In this document: in pieces, positions 55,080-63,352 of the stretch
How the letters are laid out: each line of letters opens with the position of its first letter
How positions within the stretch are numbered: position 1 is the stretch's first letter
Assembly (NCBI GenBank): GCA_964035575.1
Contig: OZ037901.1
Span: forward strand, 1,178,001-1,242,000
Length of the DNA: 64,000 bases
Origin: Rhynchopus sp. YZ270_cl-10
Taxonomy: Eukaryota; Euglenozoa; Diplonemea; Diplonemida; Diplonemidae
Direction: 5' to 3'
Program-made: the position numbers and the translations under genes
Notes under the pieces: generated by a model
Seen by the model: the letters and a program-made list of their open reading frames with translations, nothing else
What the model was told of the DNA's origin: nothing
Databases searched by the model: none

Positions 55080-55460
55080 GCAAACGGTCCTCCGACAGGA
55101 GATGGACAAGCGCTACAGTGGTTTTGCTGAAGGACTGGCATTGTCGACACCGTACGTCCGTGAATGGGACCGCTATTTAAGGAATTCATTGGCAAGCCTG
55201 ACGGTATGCCCACGGAAGCCGACTTCGTTTCGTACATAGTGTATGTCCGTGACGATCTCACGTACAAATTGTCGTCGTAATGGACAGCGTTCAGTAAGCT
55301 GAGCAGCATACTGGTGAGGAAGTATGGGGTGCAACTGCAAGACCAGTTTCCGAGGCTCGTGCGTCTCTTGAAGCAATACCGACACGACAGTCCAACGCAC
55401 TCTGCACTCACGAAACAAGAAATCGACTCCTTCATTACCTATCAAGGCCAAGGACACACC
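55080..55460 (+). mobile_element. Fossil of a tyrosine-recombinase-like element (Crypton- or DIRS-type), broken
   Basis: The + strand shows short stretches resembling the N-terminal core-binding region of tyrosine recombinases (PTEADFVSYIVYVRDDL, LVRLLKQYRHDSPTHSALTK, then QEIDSFITY). The catalytic region is not seen. The copy is short and broken, with at least two breaks, and looks old. Crypton DNA transposons and DIRS-like retroelements both use such enzymes, and this fragment cannot decide between them. Confidence 0.4.
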
Positions 55461-56139
55461 ACCCCCTTTACTTCATTGTGAGGAAGGTGGTGGCTGGCAT
55501 GATATTCTGTGATGGGCGGGGATCTTCTGAATGTCTCGCTGTTGCACGACAGCCATTTCCCGCCTCCCGCTAGAACCCGAGGTGTCGGGACACTGAGGGT
55601 GGCGAGAGGTCGGGATGTAGCTTTGTGTACCGTTGAGGCAGCTTTCCGAACCCGACCACACGCTACGCGCTATGCGTACACGCGGTGTAGGCTACGTACT
55701 GTATGCGCTACATGCTATATGCCGTTGTTGTGTGTGTAAAAAACGTGAGTTGTGTGGTACTGCATGGGGTCACACGTGCACCACCCTGTGGCTCACACAT
55801 GGTTCTGCCACCCGAAATTGCGTATCCCACCCACATACCAGGGTATGGGCCCAGTTCACCAGTTTTTTGCAGGTTCCCAGCGAGCAAAAGCTAGCGGGAG
55901 GGTAGCAGGGCTGGAGGGACCCCCCAGTCTTTTTTAGCCTCCCTCCAGCCCCCTCAGGCCCGCCAGCCCCCCAGCTGGAGTCCCGCTAGCCTAGCTAGGG
56001 GTCCCGCGGGATTCCCGGTAGCGTTGGCGGGAGGGTAATGAGGGCTACCCGGAGGGACACATACTCGTTAGTTATTGCACAATAAATGAGTCACGCTAAA
56101 AGTGCCAAATCCTTTCGTATACTTTATTTAACGTGAAAT

Positions 56140-56325
56140 AAAATTACGTATTCAACGCCTTTTAGCGAATTTTTTTGCGATACTTCACTTATTTTTTTCC
56201 CAGGCTCGTGGATTCAATTTGCCTCGCTTCGCTCGGCAAATTAACTACCACTCGCCTGGGAAAAAAATGCGTGAAGTTATCGCAAAAAAAAACCACGCTA
56301 AAAGGCGTTGAATAAATAGTTATTT
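56140..56325. repeat. Fold-back element of about 185 bp
   Basis: ATTCAACGCCTTTTAGCG near 56149 is mirrored by CGCTAAAAGGCGTTGAAT near 56295. GCGATA..TTCAC is mirrored by GTGAAGTTATCGC. The loop holds CCAGGCTCGTGG / TCGCCTGGG and a TCGCTTCGCTCGG motif. Confidence 0.7.
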
Positions 56326-56560
56326 TTTTTGTTTTTCTGTTTTGTTCGAAATTGCTCTTGTGCTTTTTCTTCTTTGATTGGAAATGAACAAGATAAAGCA
56401 AAAAAGCTTGCGCTGCTTTTATCGAACAGTTTTAATTCCCCGCCCCGTACCCAAAACGTAAACACGACTTTCAATCAGAAAAAAATAGGGTTTTCTCCTT
56501 TGTTCTTCCACATGCGCTGGTTTTTTGCATTTCGTCAATTTTTATGAAACGCATCCCCTC
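56326..56560 (+). repeat. Copy of the 42430-42620 spacer
   Basis: Continues the gene A/gene B duplicated flank: GATTGGAAATGA, TTAATTCCCCGCCCCGTACC, CTTTGTTCTTCCACATGCGC and GAAACGCATCCCCTC. After that the two copies part, here into a transposon field. Confidence 0.8.
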
Positions 56561-57033
56561 TGGTACTATACGGGTACCTGTTCACAAATTGTCACATTGA
56601 TTCACAACTTTTTACAACAGTTCACAACGCCACTATGGTTTCCCCTTGTGAAGAGTTGTGTATGTGTTTACCTGGTGGGCATGGTGAAAAAAAATATTTT
56701 TCGTTGGCGAAGCTTTTAAACGCTGGCATTTGCATTTCCGGAATCCGTCCGGCCAGTGGTGGGGTCAATTTTCCGAAATGGACAAGTTCTCGTTTTTGGT
56801 CAATTTCCACACAGTACACAGTACAAAAAAAATCAAAATCAATTTGATTCACAACTTTTCACAAGTTTTCACAACAGTTCACACCGCAAGGGGAAAATGA
56901 CCACAAATTTGACTGAGAGAGGTCACCACGGGTTTGTATCAGTTGAAACGTGCCAAAAATGGCATTTTCGCGCGGAAAAATAACGGCGAGGAAAAAATCC
57001 CTTGAAAAAAAATGAACCGCCCGTATATAGTGT

Positions 57034-57405
57034 GTACTGTACTGTACTGTACTGTACTGTACTGTACTGTACTGTACTGTACTGTACTGTACTGTACTGT
57101 ACTGTACTGTACTGTACTGTACTGTACTGTACTGTACTGTACTGTACTGTACTGTACTGTACTGTACTGTACTGTACTGTACTGTACTGTACTGTACTGT
57201 ACTGTACTGTACTGTACTGTACTGTACTGTACTGTACTGTACTGTACTGTACTGTACTGTACTGTACTGTACTGTACTGTACTGTACTGTACTGTACTGT
57301 ACTGTACTGTACTGTACTGTACTGTACTGTACTGTACTGTACTGTACTGTACTGTACTGTACTGTACTGTACTGTACTGTACTGTACTGTACTGTACTGT
57401 ACTGT
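57034..57405. repeat. (TACTG)n pentamer microsatellite, about 74 copies
   Basis: A perfect 5-bp array of about 370 bp, bracketed by GTGTGTACTG and ACTGTGTGTA. Open frames across it on both strands are artefacts. Confidence 0.97.
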
Positions 57406-57547
57406 GTGTAATACGCAACTATACTGCACAGCCAAGTCAACACCGTCAGTTTGCTTTAGGAAATTCATTTTTCGTTTTTTTTTTTGGTCGCTACTTTTAT
57501 GTACCGTTTTTTCACCCACCCAACCGGACCCAACACAGCCCATCTAA

Positions 57548-57665
57548 ACCCACTTGGGGTCAATTATACCCAATTATACCCAATTATACCCAAGTACAGC
57601 CCAATTTTGCCCAATTACGCCCAATTACAGCCCAATTACACCCAATTACAACCAATTACACCCAG
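57548..57665. repeat. CCCAATTACA minisatellite, first tract
   Basis: Imperfect 9-12-bp units (CCCAATTATAC, CCCAATTACAG). A related shorter tract lies at 58765-58830, outside the right inverted repeat, so the unit has been copied. Confidence 0.8.
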
Positions 57666-58227
57666 TCACACCACTAGTACAACTCAGGTGTTTTTGAGGG
57701 GGGCTTACCAGGGGGTGACCTGTTTTGCTTGCTCACACGGTGGGGTCCAGCCTCTGAGCGGGTCAAACGGGATACTCAACTAGAGGGTGTGACGACACCC
57801 GCTTTTCGGGTGTGGCACCGAAAAGTGGGAACGCCTATGACGGGCGGGTTTTGGTAACCGGACAGGGGACTGCATGCCTTCCAGATATTTTGTGGCACTA
57901 CATGCCCACTCAGCCTTCTTCCTCACATACGTACATAGGTCATTTTTACCTTGTAAAATTGTAACACTGGTGGCATGCTTCCCAGCACACCAGCACATAG
58001 AAAACCGGTAAAAACACATGTGATCTGTGATAGTCAAAAGTACAAAATTCCTTCGCCAATGCATTATTTGGGTATTTGTTTTACCTGGAGAATATGGTCA
58101 GACCACTCTTCAGACCACCTGGCGTTTACCCCAATAATAACACTTTTTCATACTATTTTTTACCGTGGGGTTTGTGTATCGGTACAGGTAATGGTTTTCG
58201 GAAGTTGGCTTTGGCAATCAGGTTGTT

Positions 58228-58448
58228 TGTGTACTGTGTACTGTGTACTGTGTACTGTGTACTGTGTACTGTGTACTGTGTACTGTGTACTGTGTACTGT
58301 GTACTGTGTACTGTGTACTGTGTACTGTGTACTGTGTACTGTGTACTGTGTACTGTGTACTGTGTACTGTGTACTGTGTACTGTGTACTGTGTACTGTGT
58401 ACTGTGTACTGTGTACTGTGTACTGTGTACTGTGTACTGTGTACTGTG
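58228..58448. repeat. (TGTGTAC)n heptamer satellite, about 31 copies
   Basis: A perfect 7-bp array abutting the right inverted repeat. The left inverted repeat ends in two units of the same sequence (CACAGTACACAGTAC), so the array is an expansion of the repeat's own inner edge. Confidence 0.95.
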
Positions 58449-58540
58449 CGGAAATTGACCAAAAACGAGAACTTGTCCATTTCGTCAAATTGACCCCACC
58501 ACTGGCCGGACGGATTCCGAAAGTGCAAATGCCGCTGTTT

Positions 58541-59065
58541 AAAAGCAGCGGGTTTACGCAATTTCTTGCAGGTCAAATGGGGGAAACGGTACACGTGTCC
58601 TCCATTCTCGCATTATGTGCAGCATTTGTGACCACTCACCAAGGCATCTTTTTCATCGCCGTTTTCGATTTTATTGATTTGTAGGGAAACAGCACAGAAG
58701 TGGGGAAATTTGGGGGTGTGGGGACCGAAAAGCAAGTCAAAAGTGCAAAAAACGGCAAAAAACGGCATTTTTGCCCAATTTCACCCAATTACGCCCAATT
58801 ACAGCCCAATTACACCCAATTACAGCCCACCGACACCCGGAAAAAACGGTACACTTTTATGTTTTGGTTAGCAAGATCACTTGTACACAACCTGAGGGTA
58901 CGTGTGCGGTTGCCAGGTCTCGAAGCCCACCCGGGTGGCGAAAACCGAAAACAACAAAAAAAAGAGTATACCCCCCTTACCGTAGTACCTACGGAAGAAC
59001 CTCGGAGAATCGGTTTGGGTGGTCACACCAACTCATGTGTTTTTTTTTTTTTTTTGCAGATAAAC
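58541..59065. other. Spacer with minisatellite tract and GILT 2 acceptor remnant
   Basis: No gene. It ends in a T run and TTTGCAGATAAAC, the original acceptor of GILT gene 2, now separated from the gene by two insertions. Confidence 0.55.
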
Positions 59066-59694
59066 CCATGCTGTCCTCTAAATCGGATTTAGGATTCAGG
59101 ATTTTCTATAAGAAAATTTTATAAGAAAATTTTATTTTTGCCGGTGAAAAAATTTTCATATGGATATGGGGCAGTGTCTTTTTTAGGGGGGTCGGAATAA
59201 TTTCCTGGTAGAACAGTGGTTGTGAGTTACTGACCGCACCGTGAAATCCCAGGCTGTCCCCTAATTTTTTTTGCCTGCGGCGCCATTATTTTTTACTTTT
59301 TTGCTCCGCAAAAAAGGGTTCGTTGACTGACTCTATAGTGTTTGTTTACACCGTACTCTATTATTTTTTTGCCTGCGGCGCCATTTTGTGTTATTCCTTT
59401 TGCTCCGCAAAAGGAAAATAAAATACAGTTCCCTATGTTCCCAATGTCTTCGCTGGTCAGAACTGAAAAACATCTTGGGGGAAACACAAACTGACCCCAA
59501 AAATCTTGAAATCTGATTCTTGGATAAGGCACTGTGGTGGGGAGAAAAATGTGACCACCCCGCACTGCGGGCCTACAACAACAAAAAAAATATCTTCTCC
59601 TGTTGTGCGCGAAAAATTTTTTTTCTATAAGAAAATTTTGAGATTTAAAAATCAGAAAAATCCTGATTTCCCCCGGATTTAAGGACATGCTTGG
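59066..59694. mobile_element. TIR element E1, 629 bp, inserted in the left target copy of E2
   Basis: The left end CCATGCTGTCCTCTAAATC and right end (inverted CCAAGCATGTCCTTAAATCC) are imperfect inverted repeats followed by CAGGATTTT and CTATAAGAAAATTTT on both sides. ATAAAC flanks each side (59060-59065 and 59695-59700). The centre has two copies of GCCTGCGGCGCCATT with GCTCCGCAAAA. No gene. Confidence 0.65.
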
Positions 59695-60168
59695 ATAAAC
59701 CAGAGGTTTTTTTTGGGACCGGTTTTTTTGACCTTAGGGGGGGTGAGGTGTTTTTCGGGTTGCAAAATTTTTCGCGCGCTTCGCGCGCGAAGCCCCTGGA
59801 GAAGCTGGTTCGTGGGGGATTTTTGGAATCCGTCCGCGCTGTGGTGGGGTCAATTTGACGAAATGGACAAGTTCTTGGCTTTTGGTCAACATCAGTGTAA
59901 GGGCCAAGTGATCCTGCCGACTGAACAAGAAAAGGGGGAAACTGGGTCAAGGGCTGCCGCGCCGCAGGCGGAAATTTTTAGATACCGTCCACTTTTTTGA
60001 GTTAAGTACCCAGTACCATGTCATACAATTTACAGTAAGCTTGCGCCGCAGGCGCACGGTACGCTACTTTTATGATTTCGCCCCATCCTTTTTTCTCATT
60101 CCTCGTTGGGTTCTACGAGCTCCGTCCGTCAAATTCTAGGAAAACACGCCCACCCTCTAACTCCCTTA

Positions 60169-60738
60169 CAGTGCGGCGCTATATTACGGGGGCGCATAAT
60201 TATGGGTAACTCCAATATTTACCCATAATTATGCGCCCCGTAATATTGCGCACCCGTAATAAAACTTTTTTTTTTTTGATTTTTTTTCTCATAATCCATT
60301 GTGGATGACTTCACACATGTCACTCCTCCCAGGCGCACAGGTCGTCATCCTGACACTCTGCCACCTTGTCTCCTCTGCCACCGCAACTCCTCTTCGTGGC
60401 TTGCCCGGCACCCTCCAAGGACAGCAAACTGGCAATTTCCTCCCGTAGAAGCTTCCGGTTCGCCTTCTCTTCCTTCTCAGCAGACGTCCTGATAGTGAAG
60501 GCGGATGGCACATGAAGGATTCCCGGTGCTGGGGCAAGAGATCTGCCACACTGCCATAAAGTGCAACTGGGGAGCTTTCCTCGTCGATGTAACATTGATA
60601 ACTTCACCCAATCGTGTTGCCTCCTGCTTTTTATGTCACAATTGTTGAAATGTCCGCCACGGCGCGCAATACTTCTTTTGAGGTTTTCACGAGCACAGTG
60701 GAGCTTGCACAGGTGGCTACACTATTCCAACAATTTTT

Positions 60739-60774
<36 letters not shown>

Positions 60775-60883
60775 TGTTACGGGGGCGCATAATTATGGGT
60801 AAATCCAATTTTTACCCATAATTATGCGCCCCGTAATATTGCGCACCCGTAATATCGCGCCACCGTAATATCGCGCCGCACTG
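60169..60883. mobile_element. TIR element E3 (mariner-like MITE), 715 bp, TA target duplication
   Basis: Ends are CAGTGCGGCGC and GCGCCGCACTG, exactly inverse, bracketed by TA (60167-60168 and 60884-60885). Subterminal hairpins GCATAATTATGGGTAA...TTACCCATAATTATGC occur on both sides with repeated GTAATATCGCGCC-type units. A central 300-bp segment is GC-richer, and an A29 run sits at about 60742-60771. Confidence 0.8.
60310..60607 (-). pseudogene. Possible captured gene fragment inside E3
   Basis: The - strand has a charged frame with a helix-like phrase (SAEKEEKANRKLLREEIASL) and GC-rich composition unlike the element's ends. The direction of the A run downstream on the + strand does not match this frame. 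I cannot name a source gene, and the segment may be noncoding. Confidence 0.25.
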
Positions 60884-61089
60884 TAGATGGTTCTTGGGGC
60901 GCGAGAAAGGTATCGAGGGGAGAGTAAGAGAACACCATCAAGATTTTTTTTTTATTTTCCAAAAAAAATTTTTTATTTTCACCCCCCCAAAAGCCGGAAA
61001 AAAAATCGTGGGGGGGGGTTTCACCCCCCCCCCACCCCCCCGTAAAAAAACCTCTCAGATAAACACACATTTCGTTAAAAGGTCAAACC

Positions 61090-61719
61090 ATGCAGACCCT
61101 CCAGGCTGTTGTGTTGGCGTCCCTCGCGTTTGTGTCCGCCTCCGCCCAGGAGAAGACGAACGTGACTTGGTACACTGAGGCTATGTGACCCGGATGCCAG
61201 GAGTCCATGGACCCCGTGATGAAAGTGCTCAAGGGGGACGGGATTCTGACGATTATGAACTGGGACTACGTGCCGTACGGGAACGCACGTAACGAGAGCG
61301 GTAGGATTGTGTGCCAGCACGGGAGGACTGAGTGCACTGGGAACATGGCTGAGGTGTGTGTGATGGACATTACCAAGTACGACGTGCTCACCTACATGAC
61401 GTTCGCTGAGTGTGTCGAGAGCACCAACGAGAAGCTGACGGAACTGCAGAAGTGTGCCGAGAAGCAGAACCTTGACTGGTCCGCCATCCAGACCTGCATG
61501 TCTGGCAGCCAGGGGGCGAACCTCATCAACATTGCGGGGAAGAAGACTGAGAAGCAGAACATCCCTTACACCCCATACTTCTTTGGCCACGGGAAAGAGA
61601 TCAAGAACCCCAGCCACATCACCAAGATTGTATGCAACCTGTGGACAGGAACCAAGCCGGGATGCTGCAAAGACACGAACGACTCTCCGGCATTGAACAT
61701 CACGCGTTCGTCCGCGTGA
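61090..61719 (+). CDS. GILT-type thiol reductase with in-frame TGA at the active site: probable selenoprotein (copy 2)
   Basis: The predicted 209-residue protein is identical to copy 1 (42913-43542), with the TGA at codon 33 (61186-61188) in the same YTEAM-TGA-PGC context and the same CQHG...NMAEVC signature. The two copies also share the 3' flank for over 700 bp, apart from two insertions in copy 1, so the duplication is recent. The 5' flank differs: elements E1 and E2 lie between the old acceptor T run and the gene. The E2 target duplication leaves a CTCTCAG immediately before the shared leader, so an AG is still present at 61057-61058 but with a poorer pyrimidine tract. Expression could therefore be altered. 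That both copies keep the TGA is not independent evidence because they are so young. Confidence 0.83.
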
Positions 61720-61896
61720 AGGCCTCGTGGTGTTCACTGAAGGAAACTGTTGTTCCATGATAAAAAATGGCACATAATGTGCAAATGAAGACAAGTGATT
61801 TTTTCCGTTTTTGATTAAATGTTACATTTCTTGAGCTTTCTGGGGTGGCAGTCCTTTTTGCGAAGCGGCTTTTTTGGTGCACAGGCTTGTCCGATC

Positions 61897-62040
61897 CCCA
61901 AGATCATGTGCAACCTGTGACACGAGCCAAGCCGGGATGCTGCACAGTCACGAACGACTCTCCGACACTGAACATCACGCGTTCGTCCGCGTGAACCCTC
62001 GGTGTTTACTCAAGGAAACTGTCGTTCCATGATAAACAAA
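61897..62040 (+). pseudogene. Diverged GILT 3'-end relic, second copy
   Basis: The same relic as 43793-43935, duplicated with the GILT unit. The sequence appears identical to the first relic. Confidence 0.75.
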
Positions 62041-62199
62041 TACCCAGTTTTTTCTTTTTTTTTTTTACACTTTCTTATCGTGGCGTGCTTGCACCAATCA
62101 CCTTTTATGGTGTGTGTGTGTTGTGCGGAGGCATTGCTGTTTGTGGATGCGTGTGGCATGTAGTGTACATATAAAGACAAATGTTTTGTCTGTTCTTTG

Positions 62200-62650
62200 G
62201 TGAAATGTTACATTTCTTGAGCTTTCTGGGTGGGGGTCCTTTTTGCGAAGCGGCTTTTCTGGTGCACAGGCTTGTCCGATAGCCACCTGCCCTGTAACGG
62301 AGCTGTGTGGCCGTGTCTGCATGCTTTTGTGAAGACACAAACACTTTAGACGTTTTCTTGAAAAACGGATCGTTTGTTGCTCTGATGGGGAGGGTCTCTG
62401 CACCACCCCCTTTCATGCACACGGCGTGAGCAGTGATGTTACAGACCACTGGCTTCCGGACATACACTGCGACCACTCATCAGCTGCACACCCTTTTCCC
62501 CCTTGCACAATAAACGTTATAAAAAAGACACCCCCTCCCACCCTCCCTCCTCCGCCTTCTCATCGTTGCACTATCACCCCCCAGCCGTATCCCCACGCTT
62601 GCGTTGACGCTTCCAAGCGTTTCCCCACGTTTTCAATGCGAAGGGAAAAC
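62200..62650 (+). other. Shared 3' part of the GILT spacer and poly(A) signal
   Basis: It matches 44365-44700 up to CACAATAAACGTTATAAAA (about 62505), a likely poly(A) signal. After this the flanks of genes B and C differ. No gene. Confidence 0.6.
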
Positions 62651-62654
62651 ATTA

Positions 62655-62705
62655 TGTAGTGGAGCTCATCCTCGGGGTTTCTACACAAATGCAACCACAT
62701 TTTCT
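62655..62705 (+). repeat. Dispersed short repeat with A-rich tail, diverged copy
   Basis: TAGTGGAGCTCATCCTCGGG then TTTCTACACAAATGCAACCA and TTTTCTAAACAAA, close to copy 2 at 15965-16036. Confidence 0.55.
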
Positions 62706-63042
62706 AAACAAAGCAATAGTTCAGATGATGTGTCTGAAGGGGGGTGCGAAAAAGTGTGATAACGTGTGATACAGTGCTATTTTGTGCTATTTTGGGTTCG
62801 TCGGCCACACCATCAGAGGAGGGGAAGAGATAGAAGGAGCCACATCTATGTCATGTGCCTTACGTTTTCGTTTCGTGTCTATCGTGGAATGACTCTTTCG
62901 GGGCGCTATGGGTTCCTGTGGCTGGAACACACCTCTTTTGTGGCGGTGGTTGTGATAGAAAAGGTGCATATTCAAAACCCTTCAGAACCATCCTTTCATC
63001 AAATGCGTACGCACACATACACCCGCAGGTTTAAAGAGGAGT

Positions 63043-63215
63043 ATGCGCGCGCTTCTGCTGCTGGCGGTGTGTGTGCTGCAGTGCGATGCAATGATGTGGT
63101 TGGTTCAAGGCAACATATGCCTACCAAAGGAGTCGAGGTGGCGACTTCATTAATGAAGCAGATTACACCATGGCCGGCTCGCTCAGCGTGTCAGGCGAAG
63201 CCAGAACGACGCTTG
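63043..63215 (+). pseudogene. YWF-family pseudogene 2, 5' end only
   Basis: A signal-peptide start (MRALLLLAVCVLQCDA) after an AG at about 63027 is followed, one base out of frame, by a typical YWF opening (WFKATYAYQRSRGGDF then ADYTMAGSLSV). The frame change falls at the tryptophan. Homology stops near 63215, where the leader of gene C begins. It is a distinct subtype, closer in its ADYTMAGSLS phrase to the central YWF domains of genes A and B, and was cut short by the junction with gene C. Confidence 0.7.
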
Positions 63216-63352
63216 GGGAGAAGCAGACAAACCTCTCCTTCATCTTCTTTGCCGAAGCAAACAGCAACATGAAAAGTAAAAATAAATAACCCCCTCCCCC
63301 TGCCCCTCTGCCTCTGCCTCCCTACCACCCTCCCAGGACGACACAGACGCTT

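Larger units (their letters stand above)
54741..56325. mobile_element. About 1.6-kb insertion with inverted repeats
   Basis: The flanks are continuous in the gene A copy (GAGTTGCC, T run, then GTTTTTCTGTTTTGTTCGAA at 40883-40930), so this block is inserted. GTATACGAAGGATTTGGCAC and TTTTAGCGTGA near 54762 are mirrored near 56090-56125. An adjacent hairpin element follows (56140-56325). The interior holds a decayed tyrosine-recombinase-like fragment and unrelated spacer. Confidence 0.65.
56722..58540. mobile_element. Inverted-repeat element with two satellites inside
   Basis: The left repeat (about 56722-56825) runs CATTTGCATTTCCGGAATCC, GGCCAGTGGTGGGGTCAATT, TGGACAAGTTCTCGTTTTTG to CACAGTACACAGTAC. 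The right repeat (about 58447-58540) is its inverse. Diverged relatives lie at 42168-42250 and 59815-59890. Between the arms are the pentamer array, a CCCAATTACA minisatellite and the heptamer array. No coding frame is credible. Confidence 0.7.
59701..61056. mobile_element. hAT-like non-autonomous element E2 in the GILT 2 leader
   Basis: The ends are CAGAGGTTTTTTT and AAAAAAACCTCTC, inverted with a terminal mismatch. The 8-bp flank AGATAAAC occurs at 59058-59065 and 61057-61064. An 8-bp duplication and CAGAG ends fit hAT elements. It contains a relative of the 56722 repeat near 59815, the Tc1/mariner-like MITE E3, and poly-G/C tracts near the right end. No transposase is seen. Confidence 0.6.

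Noticed and set aside
56859-57677. Frames coding YSTVQ or LYCTV repeats
   Set aside because: Artefacts of the pentamer array, open in all frames.
57975-58684. Frames coding CTVYCVL repeats
   Set aside because: Artefacts of the heptamer array.
61063-61720. GILT gene 2 as a retrocopy starting exactly at the splice acceptor
   Set aside because: Homology runs far past the gene into the spacer, and the sharp 5' break is explained by E2 and its 8-bp target duplication.
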